This document shows, piece after piece, positions 41,425-50,438 of a DNA stretch of 64,000 nucleotides (the first letter of the stretch is position 1; the number at the start of each line of letters is the position of its first letter). The position numbers were made by a program, and so were the translations under genes. The stretch covers positions 248,001 through 312,000 of the forward strand of contig NZ_BAABIA010000004.1 of NCBI RefSeq assembly GCF_039542385.1, written 5' to 3'. The notes under the pieces were generated by a model. It was not told where the DNA came from and did no database searches. It saw only the letters and a list, made by a program, of their open reading frames with translations. The stretch comes from Prosthecobacter algae. GTDB taxonomy: Bacteria > Verrucomicrobiota > Verrucomicrobiia > Verrucomicrobiales > Verrucomicrobiaceae.

Positions 41425-44151
41425 ATGCACTTTCCCCGTTTTATTGCTCTTTTGTTTGTTGTGCCTGCTGCAGCGCCTGCGGCGGAGGCCTTGGCCACCC
41501 GTGGTCAGGCCATGTATGATCAGAAGATCAAACCGATGCTGGAGAAATACTGCTTTGATTGCCATGCGGACGGCATGGACAAGGGCAGCTTCACCTGGGA
41601 CAAGCACACCGACTACACCGCCCTGCGTGCGGACATGAAGTTCTGGGATCATGTGCGGCAGCAGATCGTCACGCACGTGATGCCACCTGAGAAAAAGGAC
41701 AAGCCTAGCCTTGAGCAACGGGATGAAATGGTGGCCTGGATTGACGATGCCATCTTTTGGTTTGATCCCACCAAGCCTGACCCTGGCCATGTGACCTATC
41801 GTCGTCTCAATCGCACGGAGTATAACAATACCGTGCGAGATCTTCTTTACGTGGACAGCCGCCCGGCTCGCGAGTTTCCGCCAGATGACACTGGTTACGG
41901 TTACGACAACATTGGCGATGTCCTGAGCCTTTCCCCCATGCTGATGGAGAAGTACCTGCGTGCCTCCCGTGCGGTGGCCGAAGATGCCATGGATACCCAG
42001 ACGCCTGGCCATGCCGACCTGGAGATTCAGGGCCGCAAATTCTACAAGCAAAAGGGCGACACTCGCGAGGATGGCACTCGCCGCTTTTTTTTCGCCAATG
42101 CTGAGGTGTCGCAGAAATTTGGTGCGCCAGCGGATGGCAATTACACGGTGACCCTGCATGTGGCCGCGACCGAGGCCGGTGGCGAACCTGCGAAAATCGG
42201 GATGAAACTGAATGGCAAGGATGTATCCACCTTTGATGTCACCAAGCGCTGGAAGGCGGAGAAGCCTGAGTTCCAGGAGATCACCTACACGCTGGCTCTG
42301 AAAGCAGGAGAGTCCAAGCTCTCCATCGCCTTCCTGAATGATTTCAGTGATGACAAAAACTCGGATCCAGCCAAGCGCGACCGCAATGTGGTGCTGGACA
42401 AGGTGGAGATCAAAGGGCCTAACAGCCTGCTGGCCCCCCGTGGCAGCCGTTTCCTGCGCTGGCTGCTGGACGGCAAACCCGTGGGCCTGCCTGCGATCCA
42501 GCTCACGGGTGAAGACCTGGAAAGCGGTCAGGGTAATGCCAATCGTGACACGGGCGGCATCGCCCTGGCGAGCAGTGGTTATGTCAAACATCCGCTGCAA
42601 CTGACCAAGGCAGGCAAGTATCGCATCACGGTGAAAGCTGGGGCGCAGCAGGCCGGGGAGGATCCCGCCAAATTTGATGTGCGCATTGCTGGCAAAACGG
42701 TGGGAGCTTTCTCAGTCACGGCCAAGAATCAGGCCCCGCAATGGTTCAGCCTTGATACAGATCTGCCTGAAGGCAGCCATGAGATTCAGATCTGGTTCCT
42801 CAATGATTTTTATGACGAAGCCACCAAGGCTGATCGCAATCTGTGGGTGCATCAGGTGAAGCTGGAGGGTCCTGTGGATCAAGGTGGTGCTTTGGCGGCG
42901 GATGCTGTCCCTGCATTGGTGGAGAAAATGGGGACGCGACTTTTCCGCCGCCCAATGACGGCCGATGAAAAGACCAAGTGGCAGGCTTTTGCTGAGCTCG
43001 CCATCAAGGAGGGTGAGAAGCCACTCGGCGCCCTGAGTTATGTTCTTGAAGGCATGCTGGTATCTCCTTCGTTCCTCTTCCGTGGCGATCCGCAGCCTGC
43101 TGGAGCAGTGGCGGATGGATCGGCCTTGATTGATGAGTATAGTCTGGCGGCACGCCTGTCTTACTTCCTCTGGTCCGCACCCCCTGATGATGCCTTGCTG
43201 CAATTGGCTGCCAAAGGCGAACTGCGGAAAAACCTCCCAGCTCAGTTGACCCGCATGATTGGGGACTGGAAAGCGGCAGCCCTTACGGAGGATTTCGCCG
43301 GCCAGTGGTTGCAGTTGCGCGACATGGACATCGTCTCCCCCGACACCAAGCGTTTCCCTGAATGGAAAGGCGGCATCGCCTTCAGCATGAAGCGGGAGAG
43401 TCAGATGTTTTTTGACCACATCTTGCGCGAGAACCGCAGCGTCATCGACTTCCTGAATGCCGACTATACCTTTGCGGACAAGAAATTGGCCGAGTGGTAT
43501 GGGATCAAGGATTTCCAGGGTGAGAAGTTTCAAAAGGTCTCCCTCCAGGGCACTCCACGCGGGGGTATCTTGACGCAGGGAAGTGTGCTCACTCTGACCT
43601 CTGGCCAGACCCGCACTTCGCCGGTGAAGCGCGGCAAGTATCTGCTGGAAAACATTCTGGGCACCCCACCACCGCCAGCCCCGGGAGGTGTGCCGCCACT
43701 GGATGAAACCAAGGTGCGCAAATCCAAGATGACGCTGCGCGAGCAGTTCGCCGAACATCGTGCCAACACCTCCTGTGCAGGCTGTCACGCCTTCCTGGAT
43801 CCTATGGGTTTTGCGTTTGAGCATTACGATGCCATCGGTCGTTATCGTGAGAAGGAAAAGGATCTGCCCATTGATGCCGCAGGCACTCTGGTGCGTGGCC
43901 AGTCTTTCCAAAACATGACGGAACTGCGCACGATTCTGGCCCGTGACATGGCCGATGATTTCACCCGGAATCTGGCGGAAAACATCCTCACCTTTGCCCT
44001 GGGCCGCGGCCTGGAGCACAGTGACAAACCTGCGGTGAAGGAAATCGTGCGCCGCACCAAGGAGGGGGAATACAAATTCCATTCGCTGATCCTCGCTGTC
44101 GTGGAAAGTGTGCCTTTCCAAAAGATGCGTGTGGGTGCCGAGGCGGAGTGA
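41425..44151 (+). CDS. Exported DUF1592/DUF1588/DUF1585-type cytochrome c protein
   Basis: The 908-residue protein starts with a signal peptide (MHFPRFIALLFVVPAAAPAA). A haem motif CFDCH is at 43-47 (PSCyt1-like), then a DUF1587 segment VTYRRLNRTEYNNTVRDLL at about 125-145. Two similar carbohydrate-binding-like beta domains lie at about 205-330 and 385-490, the latter opening with a GKYRITVKAGAQ strand. A DUF1595/DUF1592 region follows from about 505. DUF1588 is at about 715-815, with a second haem motif CAGCH at 784-788 and DPMGFAFEHYDAIGRYR. DUF1585 closes the chain. The family is widespread in PVC bacteria and usually paired with a DUF1552 protein, which is absent here. Function is not established; periplasmic glycan-linked redox chemistry is plausible. 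Confidence 0.9.
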   Translation: MHFPRFIALLFVVPAAAPAAEALATRGQAMYDQKIKPMLEKYCFDCHADGMDKGSFTWDKHTDYTALRADMKFWDHVRQQIVTHVMPPEKKDKPSLEQRDEMVAWIDDAIFWFDPTKPDPGHVTYRRLNRTEYNNTVRDLLYVDSRPAREFPPDDTGYGYDNIGDVLSLSPMLMEKYLRASRAVAEDAMDTQTPGHADLEIQGRKFYKQKGDTREDGTRRFFFANAEVSQKFGAPADGNYTVTLHVAATEAGGEPAKIGMKLNGKDVSTFDVTKRWKAEKPEFQEITYTLALKAGESKLSIAFLNDFSDDKNSDPAKRDRNVVLDKVEIKGPNSLLAPRGSRFLRWLLDGKPVGLPAIQLTGEDLESGQGNANRDTGGIALASSGYVKHPLQLTKAGKYRITVKAGAQQAGEDPAKFDVRIAGKTVGAFSVTAKNQAPQWFSLDTDLPEGSHEIQIWFLNDFYDEATKADRNLWVHQVKLEGPVDQGGALAADAVPALVEKMGTRLFRRPMTADEKTKWQAFAELAIKEGEKPLGALSYVLEGMLVSPSFLFRGDPQPAGAVADGSALIDEYSLAARLSYFLWSAPPDDALLQLAAKGELRKNLPAQLTRMIGDWKAAALTEDFAGQWLQLRDMDIVSPDTKRFPEWKGGIAFSMKRESQMFFDHILRENRSVIDFLNADYTFADKKLAEWYGIKDFQGEKFQKVSLQGTPRGGILTQGSVLTLTSGQTRTSPVKRGKYLLENILGTPPPPAPGGVPPLDETKVRKSKMTLREQFAEHRANTSCAGCHAFLDPMGFAFEHYDAIGRYREKEKDLPIDAAGTLVRGQSFQNMTELRTILARDMADDFTRNLAENILTFALGRGLEHSDKPAVKEIVRRTKEGEYKFHSLILAVVESVPFQKMRVGAEAE

Positions 44152-44224
44152 CCGTTGCGCTGCCGCCCCATCCTCGCTATGCATGCTGTTCAGGAGGCTG
44201 TCTCTCCTGAGCAAACTTCCTTTC

Positions 44225-44992
44225 ATGTCTGATACCCCCGCTTCCACCACTCAGGGCCGCGTCATTCGCGCTGCTCTCATCATCTTCCCCTTTGGCACGG
44301 TCATTCTGGGCATTGCCTCCTTTGGCATCTGGTGGACAAAAAAAGTGAAGGTGGAGGAGCGCGGCTACAAGTACGCCCTGGCCCTGCGACGCGATCTGAC
44401 CGAAGCCGGCCTGCAGCGGCATGTGGACATCCTCAAGGATGTCATGGCTCAGCCGGACTCCCAGAAGATCCCTGCTGTGGCAGCTTATCTGGAGTCCAGC
44501 ATGGGGGCTGAAAACATGGGCTACCAGGTGCGCCGGGTGCGCTTCCAGAAAGAGTCCCTAGAACTCGCCAATGTGGATGTGGAACTGACGGGCAAGACAC
44601 GCTTCCGTGAGGTGGTGCTTTTGCTGGTGCCGTATGGCGATCCGGCCCGTCTCAACGCCGAAGTCCATTCCATCGCTTTGCTGATGTCACTGGCCCATGC
44701 CATCACGGGTGAGGCAGGTTCGCAGACTCTGCGTCTGGCTGTGGTGCCGGTGGGGGCTGAGAAGGGGGCTATCGAACGTTTTGTCTCTGCTGCCCGTGGT
44801 AAGGATGAGCGCTTCATGCAGGTGCTGGTGGCCGGGGCTCCTTCTGAGGGAACCATGAAGGCCCTCAACGAAGCTTTTCGTGTGCAGGAAACCGGCACCG
44901 TCATTACCGCCCTGCCTGAAACGGTGGACACACCTACCACACTGGCCGCAGCGCAGGCGCTGAAGGGCCGGTTGTTGAAAGCGGTGGAGTAG
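44225..44992 (+). CDS. Membrane-anchored protein of unknown function
   Basis: I do not recognise a family. The ATG at 44225 gives 255 residues. One transmembrane segment lies at about 15-34 (AALIIFPFGTVILGIASFGI), with the bulk outside the cytoplasm. The soluble part is an alternating alpha/beta sequence (REVVLLLVPYGDPARLNAEV, then SIALLMSLAHAITG and LRLAVVPVGAEKGAIERFV) that recalls M28-type peptidase folds, but the zinc ligands are not visible. It lies 73 bases after the DUF1592-type gene and may be co-transcribed with it. Confidence 0.65.
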   Translation: MSDTPASTTQGRVIRAALIIFPFGTVILGIASFGIWWTKKVKVEERGYKYALALRRDLTEAGLQRHVDILKDVMAQPDSQKIPAVAAYLESSMGAENMGYQVRRVRFQKESLELANVDVELTGKTRFREVVLLLVPYGDPARLNAEVHSIALLMSLAHAITGEAGSQTLRLAVVPVGAEKGAIERFVSAARGKDERFMQVLVAGAPSEGTMKALNEAFRVQETGTVITALPETVDTPTTLAAAQALKGRLLKAVE

Positions 44993-45079
44993 GGTGGCGG
45001 GGTCTCGGGGATCGAAGACTCGAAGCGTTGTTTTTGGGAAAAGAGCAGCCTTTGCAGACGGACTTTCTGCGTGCTGCGC

Positions 45080-45123
45080 CCCCCTCACCTGGGCCTCGTC
45101 CCCCAATTCTTGGGGGAGAGGGA
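45080..45123 (+). repeat. Palindromic repeat, copy 3
   Basis: CCCCTCACCTGGGCC is followed by a perfect hairpin CCCCCAA (45100-45106) and TTGGGGG (45110-45116) with a three-base loop, then AGAGGGA. The layout matches the copies at 14976-15010 and 15045-15081. It lies in the 233-base space between convergent genes, like the other copies. Confidence 0.6.
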
Positions 45124-45225
45124 ATGCTCTTTTGGAAGTTCTGGATGAGACATCGAACGAGGTGTGAATCGCCCCGAAATTCATCCTGCACAGGCGGGCT
45201 ACATCCTTTTTTAACTGCTTAGCGC

Positions 45226-46959
45226 CTACAGCTTGGGCGGCGCTGGTTTGATGGGGGCCTGCTGACCACTGACGACACCGTGGACTTTCGTCGGGCGTTT
45301 GTAGATGGAGTCACCGCAGGCAATGAAGAGCTCGCTCAAATCCTTGCCGCCAAAACAGACATCGTGGGCGGGCTTCGGTGTCGGGATGATGAAGTTCACC
45401 CGGCCAGCCTGATCACAGACCTGGATGCCGAGGGAGGTGGCCACGTAGAGACGGCCTTCGGTGTCCACGCAGAGGCTTTGGGGATTAACTACTGCTTCGG
45501 AATCAAGCTGCAGCATACAATACGGCTGACGCTGATTCAGAGAGCCGTTCGTTCCATATTGCCATGCGATAATTTCGGCTCCTTGCTGGGCCTGATAAAT
45601 AGTGGTTTGATCTGGTGATATCGTGATTTTGCCACCATATTCAGATAAGCCTGGAAGGTGTTCTGTTGCTGGCCAATTGCCCACGAGGCCACCAGCCCGA
45701 GCAATACTCAATACGGAGTTAAATGCCACCGCTAATGTATCTTTCGAAATGAATTTTACATCGTGCCTTTGACCCGCTCTATCGATTTTGAAGACGGTGT
45801 CTTTGGTAGCCTTCATGCTGCACAACACGTAAAGACAGTTATCCTTTCCAAAGGCGATATCGTGCAGGGCGAACGGAGAAAAGGATTCTCCAAAACGCCT
45901 GGGATTGTCGCCAGACGAATGCCTTGTCAAGAATAGGGCATGATGAGTGGAATTCTCTTCAAGCCAAACAACATCGCCGTTGCTGTCAGATGTAATTACA
46001 GAGGCATATGAGCATGATTCTTTGGCAGCCACCCATTTCTCATCTTCCACCACCTCATACCCCTTCCACTTCGATTCTCCCTTGGGGTTAGCTTTCACTT
46101 CGATGTCGGTCTGCCAGTCGCGCCAGAGCCAGCGGAGGACATCGGGGAAGATCTGACTGGCATGCTTTTGGTTATGCCCGCCTTCGCCCCAGGCGTGGTT
46201 GACGTCGTAACCGGCCCAGGCGAGGCTGCGTTCCATCATCTGATTGGCCATCCACCAGTCGCCGCAGTAGAGGTTGTTGTCGCCAGTGCCGCTTTGCAGA
46301 TAGATGCGCAGGGGTTTGGGTTCGATTTTGCGGACGAGCACGGGGAGCTGATCCGCCCCATGGATGCCGACATAGGTGCCGACCCCGGTGAAGACGCGGC
46401 GGAAGCGGTCGGGCCGATGCCAGGCGACCATGAAGGCGCAGATGCCGCCGCTGCTATTGCCTGAAATGGCAGCGTGATTGGGATCCTGGCTCAGAGAAAT
46501 GGCATGCTTTTTTTCGATCGCCGGGAGGAATTCTTCGATGAGGAATTTCGAATACGTGGGCGTGATGCTGTCATACTCGTAGCTGCGGTTGAAGCGGGGC
46601 AGGGCATTGTCATTTGCAGCCGGGACGACGCCGGGTTTGATGAAGATGCCGACGAGGGAGGGGATGTCCTTTTTGGCGATGAGGTTATCGAACACCACGG
46701 GGGCTTGGTAGATGACACCGTCCTGAAAGACCATGAAGTGGGCAGGCTGGGCCTTATCAAAGCCGGCAGGCAGGTAGATCTGGTATTCCCGCACGGTGCC
46801 TGGGAAGACACTGCTTTCAGAGGCGGTGTAGCTGTCCTTGATCAGCGTGCCCTTGGCCACGTCGGCCTGCGGTTTTGAATCCGCCGTCAGGGGAAATTCG
46901 GGCTCGGCGGCTGTGATGCTGACCGTGAAAGCACAAAAAAGCAGAGAAAGGAACTTCAT
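45226..46959 (-). CDS. Exported esterase D-like / SMP-30-like fusion protein
   Basis: The ATG at 46959 begins a signal peptide (MKFLSLLFCAFTVSITAAE) and yields 577 residues. Residues of about 25-290 align by eye with the esterase at 32092-32958, including [11 protein letters not shown], the NRSYEYDS segment, the nucleophile motif GNSSGG, and GEGGHNQKHASQIFPDVLRW with the catalytic His. From about 300 the chain is an SMP-30-like propeller equivalent to 32998-33876. Upstream in-frame codons to 47208 are rejected because they lack coding character and would bury the signal peptide. The propeller half has a markedly lower GC content than its surroundings (about 46 percent by hand count over 420 bases), suggesting separate ancestry of that half. 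Probable role: esterase plus lactonase on one sugar-derived substrate. Confidence 0.85.
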   Translation of the reverse strand: MKFLSLLFCAFTVSITAAEPEFPLTADSKPQADVAKGTLIKDSYTASESSVFPGTVREYQIYLPAGFDKAQPAHFMVFQDGVIYQAPVVFDNLIAKKDIPSLVGIFIKPGVVPAANDNALPRFNRSYEYDSITPTYSKFLIEEFLPAIEKKHAISLSQDPNHAAISGNSSGGICAFMVAWHRPDRFRRVFTGVGTYVGIHGADQLPVLVRKIEPKPLRIYLQSGTGDNNLYCGDWWMANQMMERSLAWAGYDVNHAWGEGGHNQKHASQIFPDVLRWLWRDWQTDIEVKANPKGESKWKGYEVVEDEKWVAAKESCSYASVITSDSNGDVVWLEENSTHHALFLTRHSSGDNPRRFGESFSPFALHDIAFGKDNCLYVLCSMKATKDTVFKIDRAGQRHDVKFISKDTLAVAFNSVLSIARAGGLVGNWPATEHLPGLSEYGGKITISPDQTTIYQAQQGAEIIAWQYGTNGSLNQRQPYCMLQLDSEAVVNPQSLCVDTEGRLYVATSLGIQVCDQAGRVNFIIPTPKPAHDVCFGGKDLSELFIACGDSIYKRPTKVHGVVSGQQAPIKPAPPKL

Positions 46960-47146
46960 GAAAATGAGACTCTGAGAGACGAACGTCACGATGACAAGCT
47001 TTCTGCCAATGGATTGGGGCCTATCACAGTTTCGGTATGCGTGACTTATCGCATTAAAGCATGATGGTGATGCGTTAATGGAATCATAGTTGCATGATTT
47101 GCAGGCGTAATGATTGGTGAACCTCAACTGGAAGCAGACTTTTTTC

Positions 47147-48403
47147 ATGAATTCCCAATACGACGTCCTGATCATCGGTGGTGGCCCTGCTGGAGCCAGC
47201 GTGGCCACGATTTTGGCTGAGCATGGTCATCGGGCTTTGGTTATCGAGCGTGCCAAATTTCCCCGCTACCACGTGGGCGAGTCCTTGATCCCTTTTACCT
47301 TTGGCCCCTTGGAGCGGCTGGGCATGATCCCGAAAATGAAGAAGAGCCACTTCATGAAGAAGTACAGCGTCAGCTTCGTGCAGCCGGATGGCCGTCGCTC
47401 GCAGCCCTTTTATTTTCACACTCGTTACGACAAGGAAACCATCGCCCAGACCTGGCAGGTGCTGCGTTCTGAGTTCGATGAAATGCTGCTGAACAATGCC
47501 CGCGACAAGGGAGCCCACGTGAGAGAAGAAACCACGGTGGTTCAGCTGTTGAAAAACGACAGCGGTCATGTCGTTGGCGTGGAGGTCAAAAACAAGGACG
47601 GCAGTCTGGAACAGTTGTATGCCAAGTTGGTCATTGATGCCTCTGGCAAAGAAGCCTTTGCCTCCAGCCGCCAGGGCTGGCGTGTGGGCGATCCTTACCT
47701 GAACAAGGTGGCCATTTGGACCTATTACAAGGGATCCAAACGTGCGGAGGACCTGGATGAAGGGGCCACCACCATTGCCTTTGTACCTGACAAGGGCTGG
47801 TTCTGGCACATCCCACAGCATAATGACATGGTGAGTGTGGGCATCGTGGCAGAGGGCAAGTATCTAACTCGCGATGGCTTCCGCGATCCGGAGGCGATGT
47901 TCCAGCGTGAGATCGGGCAAAACCAGTGGATCAAAGAGCATCTTTCCACGGGGGAATGCACCGGGGAATATTGGCTGACGAGCGAGTACTCCCGTCATTC
48001 CAAATATGGATCTTCACCAGGACTGCTCTTGGTGGGCGATGCCTTCGCTTTCCTGGATCCTGTCTTCAGCAGCGGGGTGATGCTGGCGCTGAAAAGTGGG
48101 GTGCTTGCAGGCGATGCCGTGCATGAAGCCCTGGTGGCCAATGATTTGTCACCGGAACGTTTTGCCGACTATGGCCGGCAGATCCGTGAGGGCGTGGAAA
48201 ACATGCGCAAGCTGGTCTATGCCTTTTACGATCCTAACTTCTCCTTCAAGGATGTGGTGATGAAGTATCCTGAGGCGGGAGCCGAGCTGACTGACTGTCT
48301 ATCAGGTGACTTGAACAAGGACTACACCCCGCTTTGGAACCGCATCCGCGAGTTTGTAAAGCTGCCTGAAGACCTGCCTTACGGGCTGCCTTTGGCGGCC
48401 TGA
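47147..48403 (+). CDS. FAD-dependent oxidoreductase of the flavin-dependent halogenase type
   Basis: The 418-residue protein begins with an FAD-binding Rossmann motif VLIIGGGPAGASVATILAEH, then KFPRYHVGESLIP, and later GDAFAFLDPVFSSGVMLAL around the flavin. GWFWHIPQ contains W-x-W-x-I-P, the fingerprint used to recognise flavin-dependent halogenases, which prevents monooxygenase behaviour. It could halogenate a phenolic or carrier-bound substrate with FADH2 supplied by a separate reductase. Geranylgeranyl-reductase-like enzymes share the outline but not this motif. The start at 47147 (MNSQYDVLIIGG) is chosen over 47114. No secondary-metabolite synthase lies nearby, and its last 25 bases overlap the end of a convergent gene. 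Confidence 0.82.
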   Translation: MNSQYDVLIIGGGPAGASVATILAEHGHRALVIERAKFPRYHVGESLIPFTFGPLERLGMIPKMKKSHFMKKYSVSFVQPDGRRSQPFYFHTRYDKETIAQTWQVLRSEFDEMLLNNARDKGAHVREETTVVQLLKNDSGHVVGVEVKNKDGSLEQLYAKLVIDASGKEAFASSRQGWRVGDPYLNKVAIWTYYKGSKRAEDLDEGATTIAFVPDKGWFWHIPQHNDMVSVGIVAEGKYLTRDGFRDPEAMFQREIGQNQWIKEHLSTGECTGEYWLTSEYSRHSKYGSSPGLLLVGDAFAFLDPVFSSGVMLALKSGVLAGDAVHEALVANDLSPERFADYGRQIREGVENMRKLVYAFYDPNFSFKDVVMKYPEAGAELTDCLSGDLNKDYTPLWNRIREFVKLPEDLPYGLPLAA

Positions 48404-48816
48404 GCTTGAGTTTTCTTGACGATGTAAACGATGGCCAGAAAAGCCACGATGGCTGCCAGGCCGATCAGGTTTTCCTGCCAGGAAGGCGGGAAAATGAGCA
48501 CGAAACCCGCGTCCTTCACCAAGGCCGCGAAACTGCTGACGCAAAAAGGCATCAGGAAGAGACGAAAGGTTACCCAGGGATCCATGCGGGTCTTTTGACC
48601 ACCTGCTGGCCGGGTGCTGATGATGAGGGCCGCACCGATGATGCCACTGAGACCCAGGGAGGTGAGCCAAATGCGCGGGCGCGAATCAAAGTGGCCGATG
48701 ACATTGACCGTGTACCAGATGGCATAACACCACAGGATGACTCGCCCTGTGGAGAGGTCGCGCAGATAATGAAGGAGTCGGGTCATCAATGACGGATGCA
48801 GCATGACAAAGGCCAT
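48379..48816 (-). CDS. Small integral membrane protein, unknown function
   Basis: The 145-residue product has about four hydrophobic segments: around VILWCYAIWYTVNVIG, then SLGLSGIIGAALIIST, FRLFLMPFCVSSFAAL and LIGLAAIVAFLAIVYIV, and a short basic tail. I do not recognise a family. Starting at the second Met (48786) would give a more basic N-terminus and is equally likely. Its 3' end overlaps the halogenase-like gene by 25 bases tail to tail. It is the last gene of a minus-strand run that includes the sulfatase. Confidence 0.65.
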   Translation of the reverse strand: MAFVMLHPSLMTRLLHYLRDLSTGRVILWCYAIWYTVNVIGHFDSRPRIWLTSLGLSGIIGAALIISTRPAGGQKTRMDPWVTFRLFLMPFCVSSFAALVKDAGFVLIFPPSWQENLIGLAAIVAFLAIVYIVKKTQAQAAKGSP

Positions 48817-48851
48817 GCCGTCAAATCACAACTGAAGACTAGCTGCTCCGA

Positions 48852-50372
48852 TCAAGGCCGTGTCCGTCCGGCTTCGCGAGCTTGGCGCAGAAAGTCGCCG
48901 AACTCCTGGACCTTCTCAGGGAGCTTTTCAGCGAGGTTGTTTTGTTCGGCGGGATCCTGGCTCAGGTCATAGAGCTGGACCTGGTTGCCGCCGCTGTCTT
49001 TTTTGGCGGCTGCTTTGCCGTAGCCGCCTTTGCCTGCCTCCATGAATTTCCAGTTTCCGTGGCGCAGTGTCAGCGGTGTTTTGGTGCCCCCGACGTGGAA
49101 GATGGCGTGCTCACGGGCGGCCTGGCTTTCACCCAGCAGGGCGGGGAGGACATTGAAGCTGTCTGGGGCGGCGTCAGCAGGCAGGCTGATGCCTGTCAGG
49201 CTGGCCAGCGTGGAGGGCATGTCCACATGGGCGATGAGGGCTTTGTTCTCGCTGCCAGCCTTGATTTTACCCGGCCAGCGGGCAATGAAGGGCACGCGAT
49301 GGCCGCCTTCAAAGAGGGTGCCTTTGGTGCCGCGCAGGGCTCCGTTCAGGGCATGGACATCGGCGGGGCCGTGATCTTCATAACCGTCATCCCAGACACC
49401 GCCATTGTCGCTGGTGAAGATGACGAGAGTATTGTCGGCGATGCCGCGTTTTTCCAAAGCGGCCAGGACCTGGGAAACGGTGTCGTCCAATTCGTGGATG
49501 GCGTCGCCACGGGCACCCAGAGTGCTGCTGCCAACGAATCGTTCGTTAGGCACACGAGGTACGTGAATGCCATGAGTGGCAAAGAACAGAAAGAAGGGTT
49601 TTTCAGTGCTCTCTTCGATGAATTTGACGGCCTGTTTGGCGAAGGTGTCGGCCATGTCCTCATCGCGCCAGCGTGCGGCCTTGCCTCCGGTCATCCAGCC
49701 GATGCGGCCCACGCCGTTCACGATGGTCATGTCGTGCCCGTGAGTATGTTTCAGCTTCAGCAGGTCCGGGTTTTCCTGGCCTGTCGGCTCGGTGCCGACT
49801 TTGGCTTTGTAGCTGACGCTGATAGGATCGGCTGGATCCAGGCCGACGATGCGGCGCTGGTCCACATACACGGTGGGCACACGGTCGCCGGTGGCGGCCA
49901 TGATGAAGGAGGAGTCAAAACCCAGGTCGAGAGGGCTGGGTTTGATGTCGCCGTTCCAGTTCGGCCCGCCTTCACCGCCCAGTCCCAGATGCCATTTGCC
50001 GACGATGCCGGTGCGATACCCTGCCTGTTTCATGAGGGAGGCCACGGTGACAGTTCCTGGCTCGATGGTGATGGCGGCGTCTCCAGGGGCGATGCTGGAT
50101 CCTGGCTGCTGCCGCCAGGAGTAGGTGCCTGTCAGAAAGGCCCGGCGTGTGGGGGTGCAGGTGGCGGCGGGTGAGTGGGCATCAGTAAAGCGGCAGCCCT
50201 GCGCGGCCAGTTTGTCCAGCGTTGGCGTCTTCACCAGCTTGGCTCCATAACAGCCGAGATCCCCATAGCCGACGTCATCGGCCATGATGAACAGGATGTT
50301 AGGCTTGCTGGGTTCAGCCGCCACAGCACTCAGGCAGGCCAGGGCAAGGATGGGAAGAATTCGGCGAATCAT
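48852..50372 (-). CDS. Exported sulfatase (arylsulfatase family S1)
   Basis: Type I sulfatases remove sulfate esters from glycans or aryl compounds with a formylglycine. The 506-residue protein has a signal peptide (1-19), NILFIMADDVGYGDLG with metal-binding Asp32 and Asp33, and the maturation signature CTPTR at 72-76, where Cys72 would become formylglycine. GIVGKWHLGL and IFTSDNGG downstream are further metal/sulfate-site motifs. A formylglycine-generating enzyme or anaerobic maturase is not in the window. A phosphodiesterase-like gene lies 66 bases upstream on the same strand, so the two may be co-transcribed. Confidence 0.94.
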   Translation of the reverse strand: MIRRILPILALACLSAVAAEPSKPNILFIMADDVGYGDLGCYGAKLVKTPTLDKLAAQGCRFTDAHSPAATCTPTRRAFLTGTYSWRQQPGSSIAPGDAAITIEPGTVTVASLMKQAGYRTGIVGKWHLGLGGEGGPNWNGDIKPSPLDLGFDSSFIMAATGDRVPTVYVDQRRIVGLDPADPISVSYKAKVGTEPTGQENPDLLKLKHTHGHDMTIVNGVGRIGWMTGGKAARWRDEDMADTFAKQAVKFIEESTEKPFFLFFATHGIHVPRVPNERFVGSSTLGARGDAIHELDDTVSQVLAALEKRGIADNTLVIFTSDNGGVWDDGYEDHGPADVHALNGALRGTKGTLFEGGHRVPFIARWPGKIKAGSENKALIAHVDMPSTLASLTGISLPADAAPDSFNVLPALLGESQAAREHAIFHVGGTKTPLTLRHGNWKFMEAGKGGYGKAAAKKDSGGNQVQLYDLSQDPAEQNNLAEKLPEKVQEFGDFLRQAREAGRTRP

Positions 50373-50438
50373 GGAGCGTGATAAACGCAGGGATGTGCCC
50401 GAAATATCGCGCGAGAAAAGATTTAGCCTTTGGGCAAC

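Noticed and set aside
46960-47208. N-terminal extension of the esterase/SMP-30 fusion
   Set aside because: The extra 83 codons include many Cys, Asn and Ser residues, have no homology to the split paralogue, and would place the signal peptide inside the chain.
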